Positions 11,276 through 22,416 of a stretch of DNA of 62,960 nucleotides are shown here, one piece after another; the first letter of the stretch is position 1; each line of letters begins with the position of its first letter. The notes beneath the pieces were generated by a model, which saw nothing but the letters and a program-made list of their open reading frames with translations, ran no database searches and was not told the origin of the DNA. The translations under genes and the position numbers were made by a program. Source of the stretch: Burkholderiales bacterium (GTDB lineage Bacteria; Pseudomonadota; Gammaproteobacteria; Burkholderiales; UBA11063); NCBI GenBank assembly GCA_028693355.1, contig JAQUVM010000004.1, forward strand, positions 1 through 62,960. Direction: 5' to 3'.

Positions 11276-11581
11276 ATGACAAGATTAGCATTGGTTGAGA
11301 GAGAAACAAAGCGTGCCAAGTTAGTTGCTAAGTATGCAACTAAACGTGAAGCATTATTTGCTATTATCAATGATTCATCTAAATCTGATGAAGAAAAATT
11401 TGAAGCTAGATTAGCTTTACAAAAATTACCTCGTAACGCGGCACCTGTTCGCCAACGTAACCGTTGTGCTTTGACTGGTCGTCCAAGAGGTACGTTCCGT
11501 AAATTCGGTATCGCTCGTAACAAACTACGTGAATTGGCACTTAAAGGTGACATTCCTGGTGTTGTTAAAGCTAGCTGGTAA
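11276..11581 (+). CDS. rpsN: 30S ribosomal protein S14
   Basis: [28 protein letters not shown]; 101 aa type without zinc motif. Confidence 0.98.
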   Translation: MTRLALVERETKRAKLVAKYATKREALFAIINDSSKSDEEKFEARLALQKLPRNAAPVRQRNRCALTGRPRGTFRKFGIARNKLRELALKGDIPGVVKASW

Positions 11582-11596
11582 GAAGGAGTATAGAAA

Positions 11597-11986
11597 ATGA
11601 TGCAAGATAATGTTGCTGATATGCTAACTCGTATTCGTAATGCTCAGGCTGCGAATAAAGAAGTTGTAGCTATGCCTTCATCTAAAATTAAAGTAGCAAT
11701 TGCTAAAGTATTAAAAGATGAGGGTTATGTTGAAGATTTCAAAGTAGAAGGTGATGTAAAAGCTCAATTAATTATTAGCTTACGTTACTATGCTGGTAGA
11801 CCAGTTATAGAAAGAATTGAGCGTGTTTCACGCCCTGGTCTACGAATCTATCGTGGTTGTGAAGATTTACCTACTGTTATGAACGGTTTAGGTGTGGCAA
11901 TTGTGTCAACTTCACGTGGTGTAATTACTGATCGTAAAGCTCGTGCCTTAAAAGTTGGCGGCGAAGTTTTATGTGTTGTAGCATAA
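11597..11986 (+). CDS. rpsH: 30S ribosomal protein S8
   Basis: [14 protein letters not shown]...[20 protein letters not shown]. Confidence 0.98.
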   Translation: MMQDNVADMLTRIRNAQAANKEVVAMPSSKIKVAIAKVLKDEGYVEDFKVEGDVKAQLIISLRYYAGRPVIERIERVSRPGLRIYRGCEDLPTVMNGLGVAIVSTSRGVITDRKARALKVGGEVLCVVA

Positions 11987-12001
11987 TAGGGGATTATTAA
12001 T

Positions 12002-12538
12002 ATGTTATCACGTATTGCTAAAACTCCTTTAGTTATTCCTAGTGGTGTAGAAATAAATCTAAATGGATCAAATGTAAAAGTTAAAGGTCCTTTAGGTCAG
12101 TTAGAGTATACATTTAACGATACAGTTATTATTGCTAAAGAAGATAATTCTATTGTATTGTCAGTTAAAGAAGAAACTAAGTTTGCCAAAGCTTTATCAG
12201 GTACAGTAAAAGCTGTGATGAATAATATGGTTATTGGTGTAACTAAAGGTTTCGAAAAGAAATTGACTATCATCGGTGTTGGTTACCGTGCTCAAGCTCA
12301 GGGAACTAATTTAAATTTAACGTTAGGTTTTTCTCACCCAGTTGTTTATACAGCTCCAGAAGGAATTAAAATAGAGACTCCGTCTCAAACTGAAATTCTA
12401 GTTAAAGGAACTAATAAAGAAGTGGTTGGTCAGGTAGCTGCGGATATTCGTGCTTACCGCCCTGTGGAACCATACAAAGGTAAAGGCGTTCGCTATGCTG
12501 ATGAAGTGGTTATCATAAAAGAGACTAAGAAGAAATAA
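12002..12538 (+). CDS. rplF: 50S ribosomal protein L6
   Basis: [18 protein letters not shown]...[17 protein letters not shown]-type C-terminus. Confidence 0.98.
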   Translation: MLSRIAKTPLVIPSGVEINLNGSNVKVKGPLGQLEYTFNDTVIIAKEDNSIVLSVKEETKFAKALSGTVKAVMNNMVIGVTKGFEKKLTIIGVGYRAQAQGTNLNLTLGFSHPVVYTAPEGIKIETPSQTEILVKGTNKEVVGQVAADIRAYRPVEPYKGKGVRYADEVVIIKETKKK

Positions 12539-12558
12539 TTTAAGAGGTTAGTCTAAAG

Positions 12559-12912
12559 ATGAGTAGCAAAATTAGTCGTATCAGACGTGCTCGTAAAACT
12601 CGCTTGAAAATAGCTGAGTTAGGTGTTAAACGTCTAGTAGTATTTAAGTCAAATAGCCATATTTATGCACAAATTATTGATGAAACTGGTTCTAAAGTAT
12701 TAGTGTCTGCATCAACTGCAGAAAAATCAGTTAGTTCATCAATTAAAAATGGTGGTAACGTGGATGCAGCAAAAATGATCGGTAAAACTGTAGCTGAAAA
12801 AGCTGTAGCTGCTGGTATTAAAGATGTTGCTTTTGATCGTTCGGGATTCCGCTTCCATGGTCGTATTAAGGCTTTGGCTGAAGCAGCTCGCGAAAATGGT
12901 CTAGTGTTCTAA
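12559..12912 (+). CDS. rplR: 50S ribosomal protein L18
   Basis: [17 protein letters not shown]...[25 protein letters not shown]. Confidence 0.98.
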   Translation: MSSKISRIRRARKTRLKIAELGVKRLVVFKSNSHIYAQIIDETGSKVLVSASTAEKSVSSSIKNGGNVDAAKMIGKTVAEKAVAAGIKDVAFDRSGFRFHGRIKALAEAARENGLVF

Positions 12913-12924
12913 TCGGAGAAAATA

Positions 12925-13422
12925 ATGATTGAAAATAAAGAACACCAATTAATTGAAAAATTAATTAGCGTAAACCGTGTAACTAAAGTAGTTAAGGGTG
13001 GGCGTATTATGGGCTTCGCAGCACTAACAGTAGTTGGTGATGGCGATGGCGGCATTGGTATGGGTAAAGGAAAATCAAAAGAAGTTCCTGTTGCTGTACA
13101 AAAAGCTGTTAAAGAAGCTACTAAGAGTATGGTTAAAGTATCATTAAACAATGGTACAATTCATCATATTATAACTGCTAAACACGGTGCTACTACTGTG
13201 TATATGCAGCCTGCTAAAGAAGGTACTGGTATTATTGCTGGTGGTGCTATGCGTGCTTTGTTTGATGCAATTGGCGTGCGTAATATCACTTGTAAAGTAC
13301 ATGGCTCTACAAACCCTTATAACGTAGTTCGTGCTACTATAAAAGGTTTACAAGCTATTTCTACTCCAGCTGAAATTGCAGCTAAGCGTGGTAAAACAGT
13401 AGCTGAGATATTTGGAGAGTAA
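12925..13422 (+). CDS. rpsE: 30S ribosomal protein S5
   Basis: [49 protein letters not shown]. Confidence 0.98.
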   Translation: MIENKEHQLIEKLISVNRVTKVVKGGRIMGFAALTVVGDGDGGIGMGKGKSKEVPVAVQKAVKEATKSMVKVSLNNGTIHHIITAKHGATTVYMQPAKEGTGIIAGGAMRALFDAIGVRNITCKVHGSTNPYNVVRATIKGLQAISTPAEIAAKRGKTVAEIFGE

Positions 13423-13426
13423 TTAA

Positions 13427-13609
13427 ATGAGCAATAAAACAATTAAAATTACTTTAGTTAAAAGTTTAATTGGTCGTTTAGCTAATCATAAAGCTTCTGC
13501 TACAGGATTAGGTTTACGTAAAATTGGCCAAACTGTTGAAGTTCAGGATACTCCTGAAAATCGCGGAATGATTAATCGCATTAATTATTTAATAAAGTGT
13601 GAGGGTTAA
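13427..13609 (+). CDS. rpmD: 50S ribosomal protein L30
   Basis: [49 protein letters not shown]. Confidence 0.97.
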   Translation: MSNKTIKITLVKSLIGRLANHKASATGLGLRKIGQTVEVQDTPENRGMINRINYLIKCEG

Positions 13610-13613
13610 TACC

Positions 13614-14036
13614 ATGTTTTTAAATACAATTAAACCGGCAGAAGGTGCTAAGCATTATTCTAAACGTGTTGGTCGTGGTATTGGATCTGGTTTAGGTAAA
13701 ACTTGTGGACGTGGCCATAAAGGTCAAAAAAGCCGTGCAGGTGGTTTCCATAAAGTAGGTTTTGAAGGTGGTCAAATGCCTTTATACCGTCGTTTACCAA
13801 AACGTGGTTTCAAATCTATGAATTTACAAGCTGAAGTGAGATTATCTGAACTTGCTGCTTTAGGTGGTGAAATTGACCGTCTGACTTTAGTTAGTGCAGG
13901 TTTAGTTTCTACATTAGCAAATAAAATTAAAATTATTGCTACTGGTGAAATTAATACAGCGATTAAAATTCGTGGTATTGGTGTAACTGCAAGTGCTAAA
14001 GCTGCTATTTTAGCGGCTGGTGGCTCAGTAGAGTAA
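13614..14036 (+). CDS. rplO: 50S ribosomal protein L15
   Basis: [27 protein letters not shown]...[18 protein letters not shown]; start trimmed to ATG 13614. Confidence 0.98.
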   Translation: MFLNTIKPAEGAKHYSKRVGRGIGSGLGKTCGRGHKGQKSRAGGFHKVGFEGGQMPLYRRLPKRGFKSMNLQAEVRLSELAALGGEIDRLTLVSAGLVSTLANKIKIIATGEINTAIKIRGIGVTASAKAAILAAGGSVE

Positions 14037-14053
14037 TTTGTAAAGGACAAAAC

Positions 14054-15346
14054 ATGTCTATAGCAAAAGTAGATAAATTTGCTGAACTTAAAAAACGTGT
14101 TTGGTTCTTGATTGGCGCGCTAATTGTATTTAGGATTGGCGCCCATATTCCAGTTCCAGGTATTGATCCAACTGAATTAGCTAAGCTTTTTAAATCAAAT
14201 CAGGGTGGCTTATTAACTATGGTTAATATGTTTTCTGGTGGTGCTTTATCAAGATTTACTATATTTGCGCTTGGAATTATGCCATATATTTCTGCTTCTA
14301 TTATTATCCAATTGTCATCTGAGGTATTTCCTCATTTGCAACAGTTAAAAAAAGAGGGTGATAGTGGTCGTAGAAAGATAACACAATATACTAGATATGG
14401 TACAGTATTTTTAGCAGTAATTCAGAGCTTTGGAATTGCGACCATGTTGTATCAACAACCTGGTTTAGTGATTGATTCACAATATCATTTCTTTGCAACT
14501 GCAATTATTTGCTTAGTTACGGGTACTATTTTCTTAATGTGGTTAGGTGAGCAAATTACTGAACGTGGTATTGGTAATGGTACCTCTATGATTATTACGG
14601 CTGGTATTGTTTCAGGAATGCCTAGTGCAATTGGTAAAACATTATCACTAGCTAATCAAGGATCAATGTCAATTTTTTCTGCTATTCTTGTTTTTGTTAT
14701 TATTGCTTTGGTTACATATGTTGTTGTTTTTGTAGAGAGAGCACAGCGTAAAATCCCAGTTAATTATGCAAAACGTCAAGTTGGCAATAAAATTATGCAA
14801 GGTCAAAGTACTCATTTAGCATTAAAGTTAAATATGGCAGGTGTTATTCCAGCTATTTTTGCTTCAAGTATTATTTTGTTTCCAGCTACTTTACTTGAGT
14901 GGCTTGGTCATGGTAAACTATCGTTTTTAGCGACGATTGGTGATTCATTGCATCCTGGTCAGCCGCTGTATATAGTTCTATATGCTGCTGCTATTATATT
15001 TTTCTGTTATTTCTATACTGCATTAACTTTTAATCCAAAAGAAACAGCAGATAATTTAAAGAAAAGTGGTGCTTTTATACCTGGTATTCGCCCTGGTGAG
15101 AATACAGCAAAGTATATTGAAAAGGTTCTTTTACGTTTAACATTTGGTGGTGCTATTTATATCGCTGCAATCTGTTTATTTCCAGAGTTGTTAATTTTAA
15201 AATGGCACGTTCCGTTCTATTTTGGAGGCACATCTTTGTTAATCGTTGTTGTTGTAACTATGGATTTCATGACTCAAGTACAGTCTCAGGTTATGTCTGC
15301 TCAGTACGATGGTTTAATGAAAAAAGCAAATCTTAAGGGATTTTAA
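14054..15346 (+). CDS. secY: Preprotein translocase subunit SecY
   Basis: 10-TM pattern, [26 protein letters not shown], operon position. Confidence 0.98.
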   Translation: MSIAKVDKFAELKKRVWFLIGALIVFRIGAHIPVPGIDPTELAKLFKSNQGGLLTMVNMFSGGALSRFTIFALGIMPYISASIIIQLSSEVFPHLQQLKKEGDSGRRKITQYTRYGTVFLAVIQSFGIATMLYQQPGLVIDSQYHFFATAIICLVTGTIFLMWLGEQITERGIGNGTSMIITAGIVSGMPSAIGKTLSLANQGSMSIFSAILVFVIIALVTYVVVFVERAQRKIPVNYAKRQVGNKIMQGQSTHLALKLNMAGVIPAIFASSIILFPATLLEWLGHGKLSFLATIGDSLHPGQPLYIVLYAAAIIFFCYFYTALTFNPKETADNLKKSGAFIPGIRPGENTAKYIEKVLLRLTFGGAIYIAAICLFPELLILKWHVPFYFGGTSLLIVVVVTMDFMTQVQSQVMSAQYDGLMKKANLKGF

Positions 15347-15357
15347 AGGAAGTAGTT

Positions 15358-15576
15358 ATGGCAAAAGATGATGTTATTCAGTTTGAAGGCGAGGTCCTAG
15401 AGGCCTTACCTAATACAATGTTTCGCGTAAAATTAGAGAGTGGTCATGTGTTGTTATGTCATATTTCAGGGAAGATGAGAATGAATTACATTCGAATCTT
15501 GCCAGGTGACAAAGTTACTGTTGAAATGACACCATATGATTTAAACAAAGGTCGCATCGTATTTCGTGCGAAGTAA
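15358..15576 (+). CDS. infA: Translation initiation factor IF-1
   Basis: [51 protein letters not shown]. Confidence 0.98.
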   Translation: MAKDDVIQFEGEVLEALPNTMFRVKLESGHVLLCHISGKMRMNYIRILPGDKVTVEMTPYDLNKGRIVFRAK

Positions 15577-15591
15577 ATTACGAGGTTTATA

Positions 15592-15705
15592 ATGAGAGTT
15601 CAGCCTTCGGTTAAGAAAATTTGCCGTAATTGCAAAGTTATTCGTCGCAACGGAGTTGTGCGTGTGATTTGTAAAGAAGCAAGACATAAACAACGTCAAG
15701 GTTAA
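15592..15705 (+). CDS. rpmJ: 50S ribosomal protein L36 (37 aa, absent from supplied ORF track)
   Basis: Manual translation [37 protein letters not shown]; zinc-type C..C..C..H. Confidence 0.97.
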   Translation: MRVQPSVKKICRNCKVIRRNGVVRVICKEARHKQRQG

Positions 15706-15732
15706 TTTTAGACTATTTGAAAGGAATAATCC

Positions 15733-16101
15733 ATGGCTCGTATAGCTGGTGTAAACGTTCCTGATAACGCTCATATCGTTATCGGTTTACAACATATTTA
15801 CGGTATTGGTCCATCACGTGCAAAATTGATTTGTGAATTATCTCAAATTAGTGAGCAAACTAAAGTTAAAGAATTGTCTCCTGAAATAATGGAAACGGTT
15901 CGTAACGAAGTGGCAAAATACACGGTTGAAGGTGACTTACGTCGTGAAGTATCTATGAGTATTAAACGTTTGGTAGATTTAAAATGCTACCGCGGTCATC
16001 GTCATGCTAAAGGTCTTCCTGTGCGTGGTCAACGTACCAAAACGAATGCCCGTACTCGCAAAGGCCCTGTTAAGGCTGCAGTATCTGGCAAGAAAAAATA
16101 A
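15733..16101 (+). CDS. rpsM: 30S ribosomal protein S13
   Basis: [26 protein letters not shown]...[26 protein letters not shown]. Confidence 0.98.
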   Translation: MARIAGVNVPDNAHIVIGLQHIYGIGPSRAKLICELSQISEQTKVKELSPEIMETVRNEVAKYTVEGDLRREVSMSIKRLVDLKCYRGHRHAKGLPVRGQRTKTNARTRKGPVKAAVSGKKK

Positions 16102-16117
16102 TTTAAAGGATTTTTAA

Positions 16118-16510
16118 ATGAGTAAAGCAAACACAGTGAGAGCTCGTAAAAAAATTAAGAAAGTAGTAACTGAGGGTGTTGCACACGTTCATGCTTCTTT
16201 CAATAATACCATTATAACCATCACAGATCGCCAAGGCAATGCATTATCTTGGGCTACTTCTGGCGGTGCTGGTTTTAAGGGTTCGCGTAAGAGTACTCCA
16301 TTTGCAGCCCAAGTTGCTGCAGAAAAAGCTGGTAAAGTTGCCCAAGAATATGGTATTAAATCATTGGATGTTCAAGTACAAGGACCTGGTCCAGGTCGTG
16401 AATCTTCTATCCGTGCATTAAATGCTTTGGGTATTAAAATTACATCTATTAGTGATGTAACGCCTCTTCCACATAATGGATGCCGTCCTCCAAAAAGACG
16501 TCGTGTATAA
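16118..16510 (+). CDS. rpsK: 30S ribosomal protein S11
   Basis: [42 protein letters not shown]...[13 protein letters not shown]. Confidence 0.98.
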   Translation: MSKANTVRARKKIKKVVTEGVAHVHASFNNTIITITDRQGNALSWATSGGAGFKGSRKSTPFAAQVAAEKAGKVAQEYGIKSLDVQVQGPGPGRESSIRALNALGIKITSISDVTPLPHNGCRPPKRRRV

Positions 16511-16529
16511 TACATAGGAGTAGATTCAC

Positions 16530-17150
16530 ATGGCAAGATATACAGGACCTAGATGCAAATTAATGCGTCGTGAAGGTTTAGATCTTTCGTTAGTTAGTGG
16601 CCGTAAAAGTGCCGATGCAAAATGCAAATTAAGTTCAGCTCCTGGTCAGCATGGTGCAAAACCAGGTAAATTGTCTGACTATGGTGTTCAATTACGCGAA
16701 AAACAAAAAATTCGTCGTATCTATGGTGTGTTAGAGCGCCAATTCCGCAAATACTTTGCTGAAGCTGAACGCCGTAAAGGTTCTACTGGTGAGAACTTAT
16801 TAAAGATTTTGGAAGCTCGTTTAGATAACGTAGTATTCCGTATGGGTTTTGGTTCTACTCGTTCCGAAGCTCGTCAGTTAGTATCGCATAAAGCGATTAC
16901 TGTAAATGGTAAAGCAGTTAATATTCCTTCTTTTTTAGTTAAAGCTGGTGATGTTGTTGCTATTTGTGAAAAAGCTAGAAAACAAGTTCGTATTAGCGAG
17001 GCGGTTTCTTTAGCTGAGCAATCTGGATTCCCTATGTGGGTAGAGGTTGATTCTAAGAAATTAGAAGGAACTTTTAAATCTGCTCCAGAAAGAACAGATT
17101 TATCTAGTGATATTAACGAACAACTAGTTGTAGAGTTCTACTCTAAATAA
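16530..17150 (+). CDS. rpsD: 30S ribosomal protein S4
   Basis: [16 protein letters not shown]...[30 protein letters not shown]. Confidence 0.98.
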   Translation: MARYTGPRCKLMRREGLDLSLVSGRKSADAKCKLSSAPGQHGAKPGKLSDYGVQLREKQKIRRIYGVLERQFRKYFAEAERRKGSTGENLLKILEARLDNVVFRMGFGSTRSEARQLVSHKAITVNGKAVNIPSFLVKAGDVVAICEKARKQVRISEAVSLAEQSGFPMWVEVDSKKLEGTFKSAPERTDLSSDINEQLVVEFYSK

Positions 17151-17180
17151 TCACTTTAAATAGCTACAAAGGAAAAAAGT

Positions 17181-18194
17181 ATGCAAGTTTCTAGTAAACA
17201 ATTATTGAAACCTAAATCAATAACGATAACTCCTTTAGCTTCTGATAATAATAGTTGTAAAATTGTTATGGAACCATTTGAGCGTGGCTTCGGCCACACT
17301 CTTGGTAATTCATTACGTCGTATCCTGTTATCTTCTATGGTTGGTACTGCAGTAACTAAAGTTAAAATTGACGGTGTTACTCATGAGTATGGCGTAGTTA
17401 CAGGTGTGATGGAAGATGTAGTTGATATTTTATTAAACTTAAAAGGTTTAATATTTAAATTGCATGGCAGAGACAGTGTAGTAGTTAAGCTTGAGAAAAA
17501 TGAATCTGGTATAATCACTGGAAAAGATATTGAGCTATCTCATGATGTTGAATTATTAAATCCAGAACATCAAATTTGCACTGTGGCTAAGAGTGGTTCA
17601 GTTAAGATGGAAATCAAAATTGAAATCGGTCGTGGTTATGAAACTGCTGTTGCAAAACGCCAAAATAGCGAGAGCTTAGAACATGGTTGGATTCTTTTAG
17701 ATTCAACATTTTCTCCAGTTCAACGTGTAGCATTCAATGTAGAGAGTGCTCGTGTAGAACAAAAGACAGATTTAGATAAATTGGTAATGGAAATTGAAAC
17801 AAATGGTGTAATCTCTCCAGAAGATGCCGTTCGCTCAGCTTCTAATATTCTAATTGAGCAAGTACTTGTATTTGCTGGCTTAGAACATATGCCAACTATT
17901 GATACTCCTAGCAGTAAATTAGCTAAAGCTAAAGAAGAGCCAGAAGTAGATCCTGTTTTCTTGGAGTTGGTTGATAATTTAGAACTGACTGTTAGAAGCG
18001 CTAATTGCTTAAAACATTTGGATATTAACTATATTGGTGATTTGGTTCAAAGATCAGAGAACGAGTTGTTAAAAACTCCTAATTTAGGTAAAAAATCTTT
18101 AACTGAAATTAAAGAGTTACTGGAGATTAGAGGTTTACGTTTAGGTATGGCTATTGACAACTGGCCTCCTTCATCAATTAAAAAGAAAAAATAA
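17181..18194 (+). CDS. rpoA: RNA polymerase alpha subunit
   Basis: [23 protein letters not shown] and alpha-[15 protein letters not shown]...[11 protein letters not shown]. Confidence 0.98.
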   Translation: MQVSSKQLLKPKSITITPLASDNNSCKIVMEPFERGFGHTLGNSLRRILLSSMVGTAVTKVKIDGVTHEYGVVTGVMEDVVDILLNLKGLIFKLHGRDSVVVKLEKNESGIITGKDIELSHDVELLNPEHQICTVAKSGSVKMEIKIEIGRGYETAVAKRQNSESLEHGWILLDSTFSPVQRVAFNVESARVEQKTDLDKLVMEIETNGVISPEDAVRSASNILIEQVLVFAGLEHMPTIDTPSSKLAKAKEEPEVDPVFLELVDNLELTVRSANCLKHLDINYIGDLVQRSENELLKTPNLGKKSLTEIKELLEIRGLRLGMAIDNWPPSSIKKKK

Positions 18195-18213
18195 TTTTAT
18201 AGGGATGTAAAGC

Positions 18214-18600
18214 ATGAGACATGGTTATGCACATCGTAAATTAAATCGTACTTCAGCTCATCGTAAAGCTATGTTTAAAAATATGGCAGTTTCGTTATTA
18301 CAGCATGAAGCGATTGTTACTACTTTACCAAAAGCAAAAGAATTACGTAAAGTTGTTGAGCCATTAATTACATTGGCAAAAACACCTACTTTAGCTAATC
18401 GTCGTTTAGCATTTGATCGCCTTCGTGATCGTGATACAGTTGTAAAATTGTTTGACGTAATCGGGCCTCGTTATGCTAATCGCCCAGGTGGTTATACACG
18501 CGTATTAAAATATGGATTCCGCCCTGGAGATAATGCTCCTCGTGCATTTATGGAATTGGTTGATCGCCCAGAAACTACTGAAGCAGTTGATGCTGAGTAA
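18214..18600 (+). CDS. rplQ: 50S ribosomal protein L17
   Basis: [28 protein letters not shown]...[10 protein letters not shown]. Confidence 0.98.
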   Translation: MRHGYAHRKLNRTSAHRKAMFKNMAVSLLQHEAIVTTLPKAKELRKVVEPLITLAKTPTLANRRLAFDRLRDRDTVVKLFDVIGPRYANRPGGYTRVLKYGFRPGDNAPRAFMELVDRPETTEAVDAE

Positions 18601-18610
18601 TAGTTTTTAT

Positions 18611-18643
18611 AAAAAAGCTAACCTTTTTAGGTTAGCTTTTTTT
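18611..18643 (+). terminator. Intrinsic terminator of the ribosomal super-operon
   Basis: aaaaaagctaacc-ttttta-ggttagctttttt. Confidence 0.9.
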
Positions 18644-18680
18644 GTTGGTTTTAATTGAATATTATAATTGAGTCTTGAAT

Positions 18681-19772
18681 ATGGTTGATAAATATATAAA
18701 GTCAAATTGGTTACTATATATAGGTATAATATTTATTGTTAGTCGAGTTATTATGTATTATCAATTTAATTTAGCAAATATGTTGATATTAGATGGTAAA
18801 GGTAGTTTTATTGGTACTATGTGTAAATGGGATTGCAAATGGTACTTAACTATTATTAATAATGGTTATGACGATGTAGTCCGAACAACTCCTAAACTCT
18901 GGCGTGGGCTTGCCAATTGGGCTTTTTTTCCTTTATATCCTGTTATAATTGCTTTTTTAAAATTTTTTATTCCAATTAACCCAGTAATAATAGGTATAAC
19001 ATTAAACCAAATTTTTGTGTTTTTTGCAGCTATATTTTTATATAAATTATTGCGATTAAATTTTAATGATTTAAATAGTAGATTTGGTGTTACTTTATTA
19101 ATATTTTCACCATTTAGTATTTATTTTACTTCTTTATATACCGAATCATTATTTTTATTGTTATCTGTGTCAGGTTTTTACTTTTTAAGAACGAATTCTT
19201 TTTTTACTAGTAGTGTATTGGGCGGATTATTATCTGCTACTAGACCTGTTGGTATTATGTTTCTTATTCCTATATTTATTAGTTTCTTACGTAAGAGAAT
19301 TAATTTAAATTCATTAGTCATACTTGGTTTTATTTCTAGTTTAGGATTATTACTTTTTATGCTATTTCTGTATATAAAAACAGGTGATGCATTGGCATTT
19401 CAACATATACAAAAAGGATGGGGACGTCGTGGATGGGGTAGTGTAAGTGTTATTGTACAAATAAAAAATATGGCAAGTGATTATTATAATGCCGTGTTAT
19501 TTACAATTTCAGCATCAATGTCTATATACTTAGTTGTAAAGAAATATTATGAAGAAGCTTTTTTTAATTTAGCGTGTATTATGCCTGGCGTACTAACTGG
19601 CACGATGATGTCAGAGGGTAGATTTTCAGGAACTCTATTTACATTTTATTTTGCTCTAACCGTATTAGCAAATAGATCTTGGACTATTAAAATATTGACG
19701 CTAATAATTTTTCTTATTATGTATCTATCATTTTATGCTTATTGGGTTGGACATTCTACGTTTTTAATTTAG
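18681..19772 (+). CDS. PIG-V-like multi-pass membrane mannosyltransferase family protein
   Basis: Motifs WDCKWYLTIINNGYD, WAFFPLYPVII, FSPFSIYFTSLYTESLF, SATRPVGIMF, about 10 TM segments; start trimmed to ATG 18681. Confidence 0.6.
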   Translation: MVDKYIKSNWLLYIGIIFIVSRVIMYYQFNLANMLILDGKGSFIGTMCKWDCKWYLTIINNGYDDVVRTTPKLWRGLANWAFFPLYPVIIAFLKFFIPINPVIIGITLNQIFVFFAAIFLYKLLRLNFNDLNSRFGVTLLIFSPFSIYFTSLYTESLFLLLSVSGFYFLRTNSFFTSSVLGGLLSATRPVGIMFLIPIFISFLRKRINLNSLVILGFISSLGLLLFMLFLYIKTGDALAFQHIQKGWGRRGWGSVSVIVQIKNMASDYYNAVLFTISASMSIYLVVKKYYEEAFFNLACIMPGVLTGTMMSEGRFSGTLFTFYFALTVLANRSWTIKILTLIIFLIMYLSFYAYWVGHSTFLI

Positions 19773-19822
19773 TTCTTGACAAGGGTGTAGTAAGTTGATT
19801 ATAATCATATCCTCATCTTTTA

Positions 19823-19909
19823 GCCGGGATGGTGGAATTGGTAGACGCGCCGGACTCAAAATCCGGTGCCAGTAATGGCGTGAGGGTTCAAGTCCCTCTC
19901 CCGGCACCA
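19823..19909 (+). tRNA. tRNA-Leu (anticodon CAA), CCA encoded
   Basis: Class II tRNA: gccggga...tcccggc acceptor stem, ccgga-ctCAAaa-tccgg anticodon arm, long variable arm, ggttcaagtcc T arm, 3' cca. Confidence 0.95.
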
Positions 19910-19925
19910 TAGATACAAGAATATA

Positions 19926-19956
19926 AAGCCTAGTTTTAAAAAACTAGGCTTTTCTA
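19926..19956 (+). terminator. Terminator after tRNA-Leu
   Basis: aagcctagtttt-aaa-aaactaggctttt. Confidence 0.8.
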
Positions 19957-20194
19957 TTTTCTAATATTGTTTATCATGTTTGCAAAGTATAAATCGTAGT
20001 AATAAGCGACATAATATATAAGTAACATTAATATTTATGTGAAACTCGGTATGTTTTAGTATTTGCTCTTAATGTTATATAGCTTTTTAAATTATAATTG
20101 TGCTTCTTTATAAAATAATATACATACATTACTAATGTAGTAACCTTAAATAGTGTGATTTTGTAATTTAGATTAATTTTAATGCGGTGATATA

Positions 20195-22291
20195 ATGAGA
20201 AAAAAACATTTTAGTTCTATTTTTACGGTGATTTTAGTTTTATTTGTATCATCTTGTAGTAATGGGGGTAGTTCTCCAACTGATGGTGTGAATTATGGTC
20301 AGTTAGTATCTGTATCTCAGCAACAACTTAATAACGCTACTTCATCTGGTGTATTATCAACTAATCAGTATTCTTATGCAAATCCTTATATGTTAGGGGT
20401 GTTGCAGCAAATTTCTGGTAGTTATTTACATTATGAAAGTGATTCTACTGCATTTTTAAATGCAGTTACAGATATAGATAAACGATTAAATAATGAGATA
20501 GCAAACATTGATAATACTAAGAGCTTATATAACTATAACCCAGTACTTTCTACATCTTCATCAATGATTGAATCAGTATCTGTTTTTGCTATGAAATATA
20601 AAACACCTGGTCAAGATGCAGAAACTATGTCAGATCAGATTGAACGAACCGCATCAGGATTAGTTATTATTCCAAATATGTCTAATGGTGCAAAGATTCG
20701 CGGAGTGGTATTATATTTTCATGGAACGGTATTTGCTAAAAATCAAGTTCCTTCATGCCTAGGCATTCCTAAAAGCGGTATGAATCCAATTTCTGCAAAC
20801 CAACCTGATTACTGTAATTTACCAGGAAATCATTTAGGGGTTAATGAAATGGATGTATATGGTGCATTATCAGTGTTTGCCGAATCTGGATTTGCTGTTA
20901 TTGCCCCTGATTATGTAGGCATGGGTTCTGACTATGATAATGTTCATCCATATGCAATATTTCCTCAAGTAAATGCTAAATCTGGATTATACATGCTAGA
21001 GGGACTAAATCAAATATTAGAGAGTTATGGCTATCAAACTGAATCAACTCTTCCGTTATTTATAACAGGTTACTCAGAAGGTGGTGCATATGCTGTATCA
21101 GCATCTTATTTAGCTCAAAATGAGTTGTCAAACTTTGTGAATAAAAATAAGATACAAATTGCAGTAACCTCACCATTAGAAGGTGCATATTCACTACAAG
21201 ATCAAATGCAATATGAGTTTGATCCACTCTATGATGGTATGTTTAGCTGTCCATCACAAACAGAAAGTAATTTTATTTGCGGTGAAAGTAGTGTAATGAT
21301 TTCTGATGGAGAGTCAATAAATCCCATTGTTTATAATCTAAATAATTGGAAGGTTGGATCATCAACGCTTGCTGCATTAGCAAAGCCATTACTATTAGCT
21401 TATACTCAATCTAGCGTTGTATATTATTTATTCAATAATTTAACCACAGCATATAATTTTATTTTCACCCCTCAATTTTGGAGTGGGATACCTGTTTATA
21501 TGAATCATCATTTAGTTTTTGCAAATTTATATCAGCTATTTGGTGGTATATATGGACCATATATTTCAGATGATATGTTACAAGCCTCAATAATATTAAA
21601 TACAGAGGCAAGAAGCATTCCATTTAATACTCTAAAAGATTATCCTGTTATGCTATATGATGGCAATATTGCTGCGTTTTCTGTAGAATCGCACTTAATA
21701 GCGCCTTTAGGTGATAATAATCAAGCATCAATTTTTATGCATACAGGTATACAAACTAACCCAATCTTTGTTGATGTTGTGAATGCGGCAGCTACATATA
21801 ATTGGCAGACAAATTATCCAATTAATTTTATTCACTTAGCTTATGATTCTGTTGTGACCGTTATGAATAGTTATCAAGCTGTTTCTTGTATGACTACAGG
21901 TAAGTCATTTATTGCCAATGAATCATATCAAGTATCTTCTTATGGAGTTTGTTCAACTAGACCAAGTACTGCTGGACTTATTTCTGAAACAATTATTCCA
22001 AATTTCCAAATTAATAATAATTCAGTTCAAATGAAACCATTAAATTTGGATAAAACAATTAATAGTGCAGCTATAAGTAAATTTTGGCAGGCTCCTCAAT
22101 ATAGTGATTTAGCTAATTTACCGGAAAGCGTAGTTCCAAGTGCACTCATTGATTTCTTAGAGTTAAATGATTATTCTGTACCGTTTGATCATTTATCTAT
22201 ACCAACATTGGGTAATATAATTGCATTATGCACATTTGAAAATTATTTGAAATCAGGAGTGTCTGGGGCATCTAATAGCGTATGTCAATAA
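20195..22291 (+). CDS. Large lipoprotein with alpha/beta-hydrolase (lipase-like) fold
   Basis: Lipobox LFVSSC; GVVLYFHG, FAVIAPDYVGMG, nucleophile elbow ITGYSEGGAYAV (GxSxG), downstream FDHLSIP. Confidence 0.7.
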   Translation: MRKKHFSSIFTVILVLFVSSCSNGGSSPTDGVNYGQLVSVSQQQLNNATSSGVLSTNQYSYANPYMLGVLQQISGSYLHYESDSTAFLNAVTDIDKRLNNEIANIDNTKSLYNYNPVLSTSSSMIESVSVFAMKYKTPGQDAETMSDQIERTASGLVIIPNMSNGAKIRGVVLYFHGTVFAKNQVPSCLGIPKSGMNPISANQPDYCNLPGNHLGVNEMDVYGALSVFAESGFAVIAPDYVGMGSDYDNVHPYAIFPQVNAKSGLYMLEGLNQILESYGYQTESTLPLFITGYSEGGAYAVSASYLAQNELSNFVNKNKIQIAVTSPLEGAYSLQDQMQYEFDPLYDGMFSCPSQTESNFICGESSVMISDGESINPIVYNLNNWKVGSSTLAALAKPLLLAYTQSSVVYYLFNNLTTAYNFIFTPQFWSGIPVYMNHHLVFANLYQLFGGIYGPYISDDMLQASIILNTEARSIPFNTLKDYPVMLYDGNIAAFSVESHLIAPLGDNNQASIFMHTGIQTNPIFVDVVNAAATYNWQTNYPINFIHLAYDSVVTVMNSYQAVSCMTTGKSFIANESYQVSSYGVCSTRPSTAGLISETIIPNFQINNNSVQMKPLNLDKTINSAAISKFWQAPQYSDLANLPESVVPSALIDFLELNDYSVPFDHLSIPTLGNIIALCTFENYLKSGVSGASNSVCQ

Positions 22292-22416
22292 TAGATGTTA
22301 TCGTTATATATTAATGATTTATAAATTAGCTATTTTATTGCTATTATAGCTACGTTTATTATAAATTCTCTGTGTTATAATATTGACAATATATATTCTT
22401 AATATTGCGGTATTGT

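Noticed and set aside
11107-11553. 148-aa minus-strand ORF opposite rplE/rpsN
   Set aside because: Entirely antisense to two unmistakable ribosomal protein genes; composition reflects codon bias shadow.
19823-19909. Integrative element at tRNA-Leu
   Set aside because: No integrase gene and no obvious duplicate of the tRNA 3' end seen in the window.
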